From Verrucomicrobium sp. BvORR106 (lineage in GTDB: Bacteria; Verrucomicrobiota; Verrucomicrobiia; Verrucomicrobiales; Verrucomicrobiaceae), in contig NZ_BATR01000137.1 of NCBI RefSeq assembly GCF_000739655.1, positions 1 through 64,000 of the forward strand: 64,000 bases of DNA, in the 5' to 3' direction. The position numbers were made by a program, and so were the translations under genes. Numbering within the stretch: position 1 is the stretch's first letter; the number at the start of each line of letters is the position of its first letter. Positions 42,076 through 54,189 of this stretch are shown here, piece by piece. Below the pieces are notes generated by a model. The model made no database searches and was not told where the DNA came from. It saw nothing but the letters and a program-made list of their open reading frames with translations.

Positions 42076-42270
42076 ACGCACCGACGCACCGGACGCACCG
42101 ACGCACCGACGCACCGACGCACCGACGCACCGACGCACCGACGCACCGACGCACCGACGCACCGACGCACCGACGCACCGACGCACCGACGCACCGACGC
42201 ACCGACGCACCGACGCACCGACGCACCGACGCACCGACGCACCGACGCACCGGACGCACCGGACGCACCG
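42076..42270 (-). repeat. 24-copy octamer array (CGGTGCGT on the minus strand)
   Basis: On the plus strand the unit is ACGCACCG. Twenty copies run without a single mismatch or indel from 42093 to 42252; two more precede and two follow, each set off by one extra G. Read from the adjacent minus-strand gene, the unit CGGTGCGT fits the CRGTRNNT consensus and 8-bp spacing of the degenerate arrays elsewhere. Confidence 0.95.
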
Positions 42271-42280
42271 ACTCCCCCCC

Positions 42281-43489
42281 TTACTCCAATCTCCCAAACA
42301 TAATCCGCTCCTTGCGGCTCGCGTCGTGATCGCCCTGCGTCACGGTCACATAGATCTCGCCTGCTCCATCGTCATGGAATGCCGGGTACTGGAACGATTT
42401 CTCGGTTTCAAACCGGTACTTCCTCTCCCAGGCTTTGCCGTCCTTGGACACCTCCACGTTGAAAACACTGCGGGACACGTTGTTGATCCGGGTGCTCTCC
42501 TGCCAGCCGAGGTAGTAAACGTCCCTGAACTTGTCCAAGGTCGGTTTCGAACTGGAGCCGTTCGGCACCAGCGTCCGGTGCTCATTCACACTCCACGCCT
42601 TTCCATCCGGGCTGGTGCTGAAGGTGTAGTTTCCATTGCCTCCCTCCTGTCGGCAAATGGCCAGCCAGCTTCCATCGGGCAGGCGGTTCGCGGAAGATTC
42701 CGTGAGCTTCAGTTCCGTCGGCTGATTGTAGTGTCCCAAGACCTCAAAGGTATCGCCTGCCGCATTGAGCCGACCCAAGGCGTTCTGTCCGCCGGGATAG
42801 TTGTTCAGCGTCACATGCCACTGGCCGTCGATCCACTTGAATGAATCAAAGATGTAGAGACCGAAATCCACGGGCTTCCGCGTGAAGCCTGCCGTGACGG
42901 CATCCGCATGGAAGTACTGGGGCTCCATGTCAAAGGTCCCGGCCGCGGTCTTGATCTTCGTTTTGTGAAGCTCATTCGCCAACTTCCCGGTCTTCACATC
43001 ATAGTCCAGGTACCAGGTCACCGATTGCCGTTTCCCAGGTTCCTCGCTCGCGAAGTAGATCCGCAGGGTGCTCTCGTTGAGTTTCAAGATCCGCGGCACA
43101 AAGCAGGCTCCCACAGGCAGCGTCACATTGCCAAAGGCCTGCCCACCCCGGGCGAAGTCATGCTGCGCCTCCACCTTCATGCTGGGCACATCCACGACCG
43201 TCAGCGTGACATAGACAAAGGGCCATGCCGCAGCTTCACCCGGCTTTTCGTCATTGGCCTCGGCCACAATGTACGCCTTGTCCCCCACGATCACGAACTC
43301 CGCATCGTGCGCCCCCTTTACTTGAGGCTTGGTCACATTGACCAGTCGCCCCATCACCTTATCCGCCTCTGCCTTGGCATCCCAGGCCGCAGGCAACAAC
43401 TTGGACTCCACAGCAAAAAGACCGCCACCAAAACCGGTAAAGGCACAAACAGCAATGAAGGGTAAGAGGAGCGTGTTTCTCGTGAGCAT
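42281..43489 (-). CDS. Secreted sialidase-fold (BNR-type beta-propeller) protein
   Basis: 402 residues from ATG 43489, giving a signal peptide (MLTRNTLLLPFIAVCAFTGF). Repeated short motifs such as YTFSTSPDGKAW, FNVEVSKDGKAW and the blade-like GNVTLPVGACFVPRIL and SANRLPDGSWLAICRQEGG resemble the Asp-box/BNR repeats of six-bladed propellers. This suggests a glycan-binding or exo-sialidase-like protein outside the cytoplasm, but catalytic Arg and Tyr residues cannot be confirmed. The 3' end meets the octamer array 10 bp after the stop codon. Confidence 0.75.
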   Translation of the reverse strand: MLTRNTLLLPFIAVCAFTGFGGGLFAVESKLLPAAWDAKAEADKVMGRLVNVTKPQVKGAHDAEFVIVGDKAYIVAEANDEKPGEAAAWPFVYVTLTVVDVPSMKVEAQHDFARGGQAFGNVTLPVGACFVPRILKLNESTLRIYFASEEPGKRQSVTWYLDYDVKTGKLANELHKTKIKTAAGTFDMEPQYFHADAVTAGFTRKPVDFGLYIFDSFKWIDGQWHVTLNNYPGGQNALGRLNAAGDTFEVLGHYNQPTELKLTESSANRLPDGSWLAICRQEGGNGNYTFSTSPDGKAWSVNEHRTLVPNGSSSKPTLDKFRDVYYLGWQESTRINNVSRSVFNVEVSKDGKAWERKYRFETEKSFQYPAFHDDGAGEIYVTVTQGDHDASRKERIMFGRLE

Positions 43490-43536
43490 GGACGAGACCA
43501 TACGCCCCTGGAACAACTGCCCTATCACCCCACCGC

Positions 43537-44820
43537 CTACAATCTCCGCTCTTCCAGGACCTCGAGCCCGGTCATCTTCCAGGCACCATCCACGGGTTCG
43601 ACATCAATCTTGGCCGTGTAGCGATTCAAACGCTGATGCAAGTGCCCCCAGTGGCCGACCGTGCCGCGCGCGGTCCACTGGCAATCCGCCACAAAGCCCT
43701 CGCGACCTTGCAGAGGAGTCACATTTTCCACGTGCACGTAGAGGTCGTTCACCTTCACCCGGGTGCCATCCTGCCCATCCAGCGTGAGGGCTTGGGAGGT
43801 CTGCAAATAGAGATTCTGCAACAGTGGGCCGTTCACGCTCCGCTTCAGCACATCGTACACCGCGGACTCACTGTTCTGATCAAACGACCGGTAAACATTC
43901 TCCACCAAGCTGGAGAGAATGCCCGTCGCCTGGGCGGTGGTGACTTCCGGGGCTTTGGCTCCTGGAACCGCCACCGGCACCTGCCAGACCGGCCAGAGCA
44001 GCCAGGTGCCGGCCACCACCATGAGCAACACCCCGCCCAAGACGACCGGCTTCTGTCGCAAAGGACGCCCTGCAACAATCACCGAGACCACACCCAGCAC
44101 CATCCACACCATCGCCCCGGCAGGCAGAGGATAGGAGGCTTTCCCCGCGACCAGAGGAACTGCAGCCAGCGGCGGTGGATCGGGCAAAAGGCCATCGTTC
44201 TTCCACGACAACGCGGGTCCGTCCGGTGTGAGCTCCTGCCCTGATTCTGCCTGCGATCCAAAGAAAATCGTGACTGGCACCTTGGTAACGGTGCCGTCGA
44301 AGCCTGCCCACTCTAGCTCCACACTCTCCACGTGGGGAGGCAGGTCAAAATGCCATATCAACCCCATCATCCCCTCAATCACCGGAGTGGCATCCTTGGC
44401 CCCGATCGTCTCACTGCGCCCCGGCATGCCCTTGAGCACGGTGGCGGAGACGATGCCCCCCTGTTGGTTCACCCGATTCACCCGCAGGCGACACCAGGAC
44501 GGGGCGGTCTCCCGGGCGGCCGCGATCAATCGCGCCCGCGCCTCATCCGGCAGCAGCAGATCCTGCACTGCCGGATGCCCGAGCCGCTCCAGCGCGGCGG
44601 GCAGCCACATCAGACACTCCACCCGGGCCAGGCCGGGCTCCAGATACAGGTACACCTGCGTGTTCCGGCTGGCATCGGCCGCCTCCCCCGCCCCGTCCCC
44701 GTCAAAGGGATGAGCCAAGGTGGTTGCCGCCAACGCCAGCGCCAGCCACGTACCCACAATCCACCGGATCCAGCCCCTGCCGGATCCGGTAGTTTCCTGA
44801 TGCTGAGTTTTTCCTCTCAC
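43537..44820 (-). CDS. Membrane protein with exported domain, unknown function
   Basis: About 427 residues from a GTG at 44820; an earlier GTG at 44856 would overlap the upstream gene by 28 bp. An N-terminal signal or anchor (RWIVGTWLALALAATTLAHP) leads to an extracytoplasmic domain of about 180 residues, two hydrophobic helices near residues 230-280 (AMVWMVLGVVSVIVAG and VLGGVLLMVVAGTWLLWP) and a C-terminal domain with VADCQWTARGTVGHWGHLHQ. No family was recognised. It follows the Gfo/Idh/MocA gene closely and may be co-transcribed. Confidence 0.7.
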   Translation of the reverse strand: MRGKTQHQETTGSGRGWIRWIVGTWLALALAATTLAHPFDGDGAGEAADASRNTQVYLYLEPGLARVECLMWLPAALERLGHPAVQDLLLPDEARARLIAAARETAPSWCRLRVNRVNQQGGIVSATVLKGMPGRSETIGAKDATPVIEGMMGLIWHFDLPPHVESVELEWAGFDGTVTKVPVTIFFGSQAESGQELTPDGPALSWKNDGLLPDPPPLAAVPLVAGKASYPLPAGAMVWMVLGVVSVIVAGRPLRQKPVVLGGVLLMVVAGTWLLWPVWQVPVAVPGAKAPEVTTAQATGILSSLVENVYRSFDQNSESAVYDVLKRSVNGPLLQNLYLQTSQALTLDGQDGTRVKVNDLYVHVENVTPLQGREGFVADCQWTARGTVGHWGHLHQRLNRYTAKIDVEPVDGAWKMTGLEVLEERRL

Positions 44821-44828
44821 CGTGCTGA

Positions 44829-46268
44829 TTATGCCAGCACCCAGGGCTTGCGCCACTCCCGACTGCGCAGGCCGTTCGCATCCTCATCACCCGCAAAGGA
44901 TTCCGCCTTGGGATCCCACTTCAGGGAAGTGCGCCCCAGACGCAGGCCGATGTTGCCCAGGTGGGAGATGCTGATCGTGCGGTGCGCCGTCTCGACCGGA
45001 GCCACTGGCGGCTTGCCGGAGTACACGCAGTCCAGGAAGTTGTCGGTGTGATCCTTGCTCTCGTAGAGATGCACTTCCTCAGGGCGGATCTTGTCGCGGA
45101 AGAGGTTGGGATCGCTCGCCAGCAGCTTGCCGCGGTTCACCCAGATCCACTTGCCACCTTCACCTTCGAAGAAGATGCCCGTTTGATCCGCGGGTTTGCT
45201 CTTGTCCTTCTGCAGAGCTTCGAGCTCCGGCATCAGCTTCTCGCTTTCGTCCGCGATGATGTACTGGGTGCCGTTCTCGAAGGTGCACTCATAGTGGAAC
45301 TTGGAGGCCGTGTTGTAGAGCGCCTTCTTGTCAGGGAGTTCGCCGCGGATGTTGTTGATCTCCACCGGGCCAGTGCTCTCCAGGTCCATCGCCCACTGGG
45401 CGATGTCGATATGGTGCGCGCCGAAGTCGGTGATCATGCCGCCGGAGAAGTTGAAGTTGTGACGCCAGTTCAGCGGCAGCAACGCAGGGCGATACTCCAT
45501 CTGCTCGGCTGGGCCCAGCCACATGTCATAGTCAAAATCGGCCGGCACGGGGGCGGGATCCGTCTTGTCCCCCAGCTTGCTCCAGTTTTTGTGACCGCCG
45601 GGCAGGCCGATACGCACGCGCTTGACCTTGCCGATGCGGCCGTTGCGGACGAACTCGCACGCCATGCGGAAGTAAGCGTCACTGCGCTGCTGGCTGCCGG
45701 TCTGCCAGGTAATGCCAGCCTCGTTGATGGCGTTCACCATCTGACGGCCTTCGCCGATGTTCAGCGAGAGCGGCTTCTGGCCGTAGAGGTGCTTGCCTTT
45801 GCGCGCGCTGTAGATCGTCTGGTAGCCGTGCCAGTGATCAGGCGTGCAGATCTGCACGGCATCGATGTCTTCCTTCTCCAGCAGCTCGCGGAAGTCGGTG
45901 TAGGCCGCACAGGCTTTGACCTTGGTCTTGGCGTTCTCGGAGTAGAACTTGTCGATGAACTGGCGACCCACTTCGCGGCCCCCTTTGAGTTCACCACTGT
46001 ACCCATAGTTCGAGCCCTCTTTCATGGGGTCGGCCACGGCCACCACCTGGCACTTCTCGTTGTTCAGAAAGCTGGGAGTCCAGTGCGTGGCGATGGTGCC
46101 CCAGCCCAGCACGGCGACCGTGATGCGCTCCGACGGGGCCGGGCGTCCGGCTTTCCCCAGCGCGCTAGCGGGAATGATGGCGGGAAATCCGAGTGCCGCA
46201 GCACTCTGGAAAAGGAACCGACGACGAGACGTGGTGGAGGCGGTGGTATCAGGGCGTGTGGCTTTCAT
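44829..46268 (-). CDS. Gfo/Idh/MocA family oxidoreductase, Tat-exported
   Basis: 479 residues from ATG 46268 (MKATRPDTTASTTSRRRFLF). The twin-arginine signal SRRRFLFQSAAALGF is clear. The Rossmann part (ITVAVLGWGTIATHW) lacks the exact GxGxxG but keeps the fold pattern; AVQICTPDHWHGYQT and GQKPLSLNIGEGRQMV are the Gfo/Idh/MocA EKP-type catalytic region, with Gln replacing Glu in EKP. The C-terminal half is the substrate domain (MITDFGAHHIDIAQWAMD). Exported members are numerous in Verrucomicrobia and Planctomycetes; they act on sugars or inositol with tightly bound NAD(P). The substrate is unknown. Confidence 0.9.
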   Translation of the reverse strand: MKATRPDTTASTTSRRRFLFQSAAALGFPAIIPASALGKAGRPAPSERITVAVLGWGTIATHWTPSFLNNEKCQVVAVADPMKEGSNYGYSGELKGGREVGRQFIDKFYSENAKTKVKACAAYTDFRELLEKEDIDAVQICTPDHWHGYQTIYSARKGKHLYGQKPLSLNIGEGRQMVNAINEAGITWQTGSQQRSDAYFRMACEFVRNGRIGKVKRVRIGLPGGHKNWSKLGDKTDPAPVPADFDYDMWLGPAEQMEYRPALLPLNWRHNFNFSGGMITDFGAHHIDIAQWAMDLESTGPVEINNIRGELPDKKALYNTASKFHYECTFENGTQYIIADESEKLMPELEALQKDKSKPADQTGIFFEGEGGKWIWVNRGKLLASDPNLFRDKIRPEEVHLYESKDHTDNFLDCVYSGKPPVAPVETAHRTISISHLGNIGLRLGRTSLKWDPKAESFAGDEDANGLRSREWRKPWVLA

Positions 46269-46338
46269 GGAGGAAACAAATGCAAAAACCGCGCTCATGG
46301 TAGCGGGACCAACCGGGCGCGGGCAAGTGCAAAGCCGC

Positions 46339-50049
<3,711 letters not shown>

Positions 50050-50217
50050 GATTTACATTTGCAAATCACACCCTAGAGCATCCGGCCTCCGCCGGGAAGC
50101 TTCTGGCAAAAAAATCTTTAATCAGGTGGGTAGAGGACGATTCCATCGGCGAAGTGAGATTCCACTCCGCCACTAGCAAGTTGATTGCCAATCGACATTA
50201 TGGATTGCAATCAAGTG

Positions 50218-50233
50218 GGCCGGAGGTCCGGCC
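50218..50233 (-). terminator. Hairpin downstream of murC-murB, terminator-like
   Basis: GGCCGGA-GG-TCCGGCC is a perfect stem 38 bp after the murC-murB stop, followed by a second 8-bp inverted pair TTGATTGC/GCAATCAA (50181-50188 and 50207-50214). There is no T-tract, so intrinsic termination is uncertain. Confidence 0.35.
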
Positions 50234-50270
50234 ACATCAACCCTGCCCACGCCCCCTTGACGGCATGCGG

Positions 50271-52583
50271 CTATAGCGGAATCGGCTCCTCTTCACCAAT
50301 GATCTGGACTTCTGTCTCCAGCATGATGCCCCGCTCCTGCAGCGCCACCTGCTTGATATCGGCAATGAGATCCTGCACCTCCCGGGCGGTGCCGCCACCG
50401 GAGTTCAGGATGAAGTTTCCATGCACATCCGAGACGATGGCCTTGCCAAACGAGCGCCCCTTCAGGCCCAGCTCGTCCACCAGCTTGCCCGCTGGCACCG
50501 GCCCAGGATTCTTGAAGATGCAACCCGCGCTGGCCCCGATGGGCTGTGAGCCGCGGCGCTTCTGATGGGAGGCCGCCAGCTTCTCGTCAATCTCTGCCGC
50601 TTCCGCAGGCCGCCCCTGCAGCACCGCGCTCACGGCGAAGTGCCGGTCCAATTCCGGAACACTCCGATACTGGTGGTCGATCTCATGTTTCATCTTCTCC
50701 CGCAGCTCGCCGTTGCCATCCAGGAAACGGACACTCACCACCTGGTCAAAGGTCTGCAGGCCCATGGCCCCGGCATTCATGCGCAAGGCGCCGCCGAGAT
50801 TTCCAGGGATGCCTTCCATCCATTCGAAGCCACCCAGCCCGGCCGCACGTGCCGCGCTGGCGATCTTCTTGAGACGGACACCGGTGGCCGCAAAGATGAA
50901 GTTGCCCTCTACGCGTACTTCATCGAACTCGCCCTTGCTGGGGTGCAGGACCGCCCCCTTGATGCCGCCATCGCGCACGAGCAGGTTCGAGCCCCGACCG
51001 ATGACACGGATCGGGATCAAAGCCGCACGCAGCGCCTTCACCACCTCGGCAAAGCCCTGGATGGTCATGGGTTCGATCCAATACTGCGCGGGTCCCCCCA
51101 ATCGGATGGTGGTGTGGTTGGCCATCGGCTCATAGAGCTTCACCGTGCCACCGCCCTCACGGTTGAGCACCGTCGTGAGTTGCTCGGCCACCTTGAGATC
51201 TTTGGCCAGGGCACCGCCCACTTCGTGGACGTTCCCTGCACCGAGGGTGATGAGGAGATCACCAGGGCGCAGCTTACTGCCGATGAGGTCACGGGCGTCC
51301 AGCAACTTCGGCGTGCTGTGGCACTCCACGCTTGGTGCCTGGAGCTTCACTTCCTCCAGGATGGTCTCGCCAGAGACACCAGGCAGCGGTTTCTCGCTGG
51401 CGGCATACACATCCGTCACGCAGAGCACATCCACATCGTTAAAGGCCCCGCCAAACTCCTGCTTCAGCAACTGGGTGCGGGAGTAGCGGTGCGGCTGGAA
51501 GAGGCAGACAATGCGCTTGGGATTGAGCGCCTTCGCCGTCGCCAGGGTGGCCTTGATCTCCGTGGGATGGTGACCGTAGTCGTCGATGATCTGGTAGTGG
51601 GCACCGGAGTACTTGACCTCAAAACGCCGGCGGGCCCCGCGGAAGGACTCCAGCGCCTGCTTGATGCTGGCAAATGGCACGCCCACGCTGGTGGCCAGAC
51701 TGATGGCGGCCAGGGAGTTCAAAACGTTGTGCCGCCCGGGAATGCCCAGCAACACCTCCCCGATGAGTTCCCCTTTTTGGAAAACCTCATAGCGGGTCTG
51801 AGCCGGACGCAGCTCCAAGATGTTCGCCGAGAAGTCGTGATCGAGGCTCCAGCCGTAGCTGATGCCATTCTTCCGGCCTTGGCAGAGTTCCGTGGCGACT
51901 GGATCCTCCGCGCAGTACACGCTGTAGCCGCTGGTCTTCTCCAGGAGCTGGCGGAAGACAAGCTTGATCTCGTTCAGATCTTCATAGTAGTCGAGGTGCT
52001 CGGCCTCGATGTTCAGGATGATGGCGTGCCGCGGCTCGAACTTGACGAGAGTGCCGTCGCTTTCATCCCCCTCAGCCACGAAGAGCTCGCCGGCGTCATC
52101 CCAGTGGGCATTGCTCCCCAGGATGGGGATCTCCGCTCCGACGTAGTGCGAAGGCTTGGCTCCGCCCACTCGCAGCACGTGCGCCGCCATGGAGGAGGTC
52201 GTCGTCTTTCCGTGGGTGCCGGCCACTACCACGCCGTGTTTGCGTGCCATGATGGCCGCGAGAGCTTCCGCCCGGCGGACGAGCGGGATGCCGTGCCGGT
52301 ACGCCGCCTCATAGGCAGGGTTCCCCGGCTTCACCGCGCTGGAGTAGATGACCATGTCGGCCCCCTCCACCTCGCGCTCGCTCTGCGGGCAGTGGAAGAT
52401 CAGCCCCTTCTTCTCCATCCGCTCTGTCTCCAGAGTCGTCACTTTGTCTGAGCCGCTGACCTTGTGCCCAAGCTCCATGAGCAACAGGGCGAGTCCGCTC
52501 ATGCCAGAGCCCGCCACCCCAATGAGGTGCACGTGCATCTTGTGGCGACCTTCCTTCAACAAACTGACGACGGCGTGATTCAT
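50271..52583 (-). CDS. murC-murB: MurC-MurB fusion: UDP-MurNAc-L-alanine ligase and UDP-GlcNAc-enolpyruvate reductase
   Basis: 770 residues combining two normally separate enzymes. MurC covers about residues 16-460: MHVHLIGVAGSGMSGLALLL, the ATP-binding AGTHGKTTTSSM, and HHPTEIKATLATAK. MurB covers about 475-770: the FAD-binding VIGRGSNLLVRDGG and GFEWMEGIPGNLGGALRMNA, then SAGCIFKNPGP and GNFILNSGGG. The position of the catalytic Ser in MurB is occupied by Cys in SAGCIFKNP. The enzymes act two steps apart in cytoplasmic peptidoglycan precursor synthesis, MurB making UDP-MurNAc and MurC adding L-Ala. The start at ATG 52583 is used; ATG 52538 is an alternative. A 7-bp hairpin lies just upstream of the start. 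Confidence 0.96.
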   Translation of the reverse strand: MNHAVVSLLKEGRHKMHVHLIGVAGSGMSGLALLLMELGHKVSGSDKVTTLETERMEKKGLIFHCPQSEREVEGADMVIYSSAVKPGNPAYEAAYRHGIPLVRRAEALAAIMARKHGVVVAGTHGKTTTSSMAAHVLRVGGAKPSHYVGAEIPILGSNAHWDDAGELFVAEGDESDGTLVKFEPRHAIILNIEAEHLDYYEDLNEIKLVFRQLLEKTSGYSVYCAEDPVATELCQGRKNGISYGWSLDHDFSANILELRPAQTRYEVFQKGELIGEVLLGIPGRHNVLNSLAAISLATSVGVPFASIKQALESFRGARRRFEVKYSGAHYQIIDDYGHHPTEIKATLATAKALNPKRIVCLFQPHRYSRTQLLKQEFGGAFNDVDVLCVTDVYAASEKPLPGVSGETILEEVKLQAPSVECHSTPKLLDARDLIGSKLRPGDLLITLGAGNVHEVGGALAKDLKVAEQLTTVLNREGGGTVKLYEPMANHTTIRLGGPAQYWIEPMTIQGFAEVVKALRAALIPIRVIGRGSNLLVRDGGIKGAVLHPSKGEFDEVRVEGNFIFAATGVRLKKIASAARAAGLGGFEWMEGIPGNLGGALRMNAGAMGLQTFDQVVSVRFLDGNGELREKMKHEIDHQYRSVPELDRHFAVSAVLQGRPAEAAEIDEKLAASHQKRRGSQPIGASAGCIFKNPGPVPAGKLVDELGLKGRSFGKAIVSDVHGNFILNSGGGTAREVQDLIADIKQVALQERGIMLETEVQIIGEEEPIPL

Positions 52584-52593
52584 GCTTTGTGCC

Positions 52594-52614
52594 GTGCATT
52601 ACAATGGAATGCAC
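52594..52614 (-). promoter_or_regulatory. Leader hairpin upstream of murC-murB
   Basis: GTGCATT and AATGCAC form a perfect 7-bp stem with a 7-nt loop, 10 bp before the start codon. A role in translation control or protein binding is possible. Confidence 0.4.
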
Positions 52615-52675
52615 GAATGACAAAGGGCAAAAATCACGGTCGAGGTGGCAAGGTGTTGGGCACACTCCCCAAGCT

Positions 52676-53401
52676 TCAAGCTACCCCTCCCCCCTCCAGC
52701 CTCGCTGCCCTACGGGCCGCCTCGGCAGCCGCTTCCCCCGCCCCTGCCGCCTGCCCTCTCCGCCAGAGGTTGTCTTTCCAGCTGCCGGACAAGGCTGGAC
52801 ACTCCGCCAGCTGCCGGGCGCTCTCTGCGTCCTGACGCTGGTGGTGCATGATCTCGTTGCAGCGTTGCAGGGTCCACTGAGGCCAGGGACGATCCTTCAG
52901 CACCAGCTCATTCCCGACCGCGACATGACCGTGCCGCAGCACCCGAAAGTAAAATCCCGTGAATCCCGTGCGCTCCACTTGGGCACTCAGATCCTTCATC
53001 TTCCAACGGCGAGCCAGTTTCCAGCACGGCTGTCGGGGTTGGGACACCTGCACGATGGCTTCTCCCAGTTCATACACGTCCCCAACCGAAACCCCGGATT
53101 CCAATAGGCCGCTGGTGGTCAGGTTTTCGCCAAAGGCCCCATGAGGCAGCGCCAGTTCCGGCAGATGCTCATGCCAGTAGTCGTAGTGCTCCACCGGGTA
53201 CACGCAGACGGCTTTTTCCACTCCACCGTGATGCTTGCGATCCGCCTGCTCATCTCCGCTGAAGCCCTCGTACCCCAGCCAGACGGAGCCTGACTGAGCG
53301 GACTTCACAAATCCGGAACGCCAGTCCTTGTCCCACCATTCTCCCGTGCCTGTCGCTGCGATCTCCCTGGCCGCGCCAGTGTGCAACGCGAGAACCTTCA
53401 C
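52676..53401 (-). CDS. MOSC domain protein
   Basis: 241 residues from a GTG at 53401 whose codon overlaps the TGA of the HxlR gene upstream (GTGA overlap), so the pair is translationally coupled. The MOSC signature is visible in DRKHHGGVEKAVCVYPVEHY and LPHGAFGENLTTSGL, followed by PRQPCWKLARRW with the conserved Cys expected to carry sulfur or bind molybdopterin, and a C-terminal FYFRVLRHGHV region. YiiM-type proteins of this family reduce N-hydroxylated compounds with molybdenum cofactor. The last ~40 residues are Ala/Arg-rich (AAGAGEAAAEAARRAARL). Confidence 0.9.
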   Translation of the reverse strand: MKVLALHTGAAREIAATGTGEWWDKDWRSGFVKSAQSGSVWLGYEGFSGDEQADRKHHGGVEKAVCVYPVEHYDYWHEHLPELALPHGAFGENLTTSGLLESGVSVGDVYELGEAIVQVSQPRQPCWKLARRWKMKDLSAQVERTGFTGFYFRVLRHGHVAVGNELVLKDRPWPQWTLQRCNEIMHHQRQDAESARQLAECPALSGSWKDNLWRRGQAAGAGEAAAEAARRAARLEGGGVA

Positions 53402-53757
53402 GGCGCGCCCTCCTTGTCGGCCAAGGTGGCCTGATGTTCCCCGTTGAGCACGCGAAGCTGCCCCAGAATCTCTGCCAGCCGAACTCCGGAGGGAGTGAGG
53501 TGATACTCCACATGCGCGGGCAGTCCGGTGCTTTCTTCCCGGATGATGAGCCCGTAGGCGAGCAGCTTGCGCAGTCGTTCGTTGAGCACCTTCGTGGAGA
53601 TGCCGGGAATGTAGCGCTCCAGCGCTCCGGGCCGGTGCACGCCTTGGGAAAGCGCGGCAACCACTCCCGCGCTCCATTTGCAGCCCACCACGTCCTCCAG
53701 ACTGTGGTAGGCCGAACGCTCGCTCAACGTGAGAAACTTTTTGGGCTTGGCAGGCAT
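53398..53757 (-). CDS. HxlR-family transcriptional regulator
   Basis: 119 residues, the normal length. The winged helix segment GCKWSAGVVAALSQGVHRPG, IPGISTKVLNERLRKLLAYG and VEYHLTPSGVRLAEILGQ are diagnostic. HxlR proteins respond to reactive aldehydes, quinones or oxidants. The gene is coupled to the MOSC gene downstream and divergent from a thioredoxin-like gene. A candidate operator (GTGGGTACT/AGTACCCAC) lies in the shared upstream region. Confidence 0.95.
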   Translation of the reverse strand: MPAKPKKFLTLSERSAYHSLEDVVGCKWSAGVVAALSQGVHRPGALERYIPGISTKVLNERLRKLLAYGLIIREESTGLPAHVEYHLTPSGVRLAEILGQLRVLNGEHQATLADKEGAP

Positions 53758-53800
53758 GATGAGGTTTTCCCACCATGGCAGATCGGCCGCCGGGTGTCAT

Positions 53801-53841
53801 GTGGGTACTTTTCGGTACCCTCCCTCCCAAATAGTACCCAC
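53801..53841. promoter_or_regulatory. Candidate HxlR operator in the divergent promoter region
   Basis: GTGGGTACT (53801-53809) and AGTACCCAC (53833-53841) are perfect inverted 9-mers, with a third half-site GGTACCC (53814-53820) between them. The repeat of GTACCC in both orientations is what a dimeric winged-helix regulator would bind. It lies 44 bp from the hxlR-type start and 99 bp from the thioredoxin-like start. Confidence 0.65.
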
Positions 53842-53939
53842 TCGCGGGTCTGGCACAGGAGTCGTTTCCTCTACAAGCACCGGTCATCAATCCGGTGAAA
53901 CCAAATCAAAACAAACCAACTCGAACAACGACTACTGCC

Positions 53940-54176
53940 ATGAAATCCAAAGCCATCTTCTTCCACGCCGGTTGTCCTGTCTGTGTTGCTGCGGAACAAA
54001 CCGTCGCCCAGGCTCTCGATCCCTCCCGCTATGACGTGGAGGTGGTGCATCTGGGTGAGGCCAAAGGCAGGATCCCCGAGGCTGAACAGGCCGGGGTGCA
54101 ATCCGTGCCCGCCCTCGTGCTGTCCGGTCAGCCGTTCCACATCAACTTTGGAGCGGCTCTGTCGGATCTCAAATAA
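53940..54176 (+). CDS. Small thioredoxin-fold (glutaredoxin-like) protein
   Basis: 78 residues from ATG 53940 (MKSKAIFFHAGCPVCVAAEQ). The CPVC redox motif follows the first beta strand and a cis-Pro position is present in VQSVPALVLSG, so the minimal thioredoxin fold is complete. It is a cytoplasmic dithiol protein. It is divergent from the HxlR regulator, which probably controls it, a common pairing for oxidative-stress genes. Its 3' end converges with the metal-binding peptide gene across an 11-bp hairpin. Confidence 0.88.
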   Translation: MKSKAIFFHAGCPVCVAAEQTVAQALDPSRYDVEVVHLGEAKGRIPEAEQAGVQSVPALVLSGQPFHINFGAALSDLK

Positions 54177-54189
54177 CCCACGGCCTCTG

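Larger units (their letters stand above)
41485..42280. repeat. 796-bp convergent spacer rich in repeats
   Basis: It holds, in order, about 165 bp without recognisable features, a family B copy (41650-41758), a family C copy (41856-41976), two 29-bp direct repeats (41989-42049) and the 24-copy octamer array (42076-42270) that reaches the 3' end of the sialidase-fold gene. Open frames through the array in both strands are artefacts of the repeat. Confidence 0.85.

Noticed and set aside
42076-42270. CRISPR-like array
   Set aside because: The repeat unit is only 8 bp and there are no spacers; no cas gene is present.
41731-42303. Open frames through the 8-bp array on both strands (threonine/histidine/arginine or valine/glycine/arginine repeats)
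   Set aside because: An 8-bp unit without stop codons opens every frame; there is no start context, no domain and the translations are purely periodic.
53402-53890. Long N-terminal extension of the MOSC protein
   Set aside because: It overlaps the whole HxlR gene in another frame; the GTG at 53401 gives a coupled start and a normal MOSC length.
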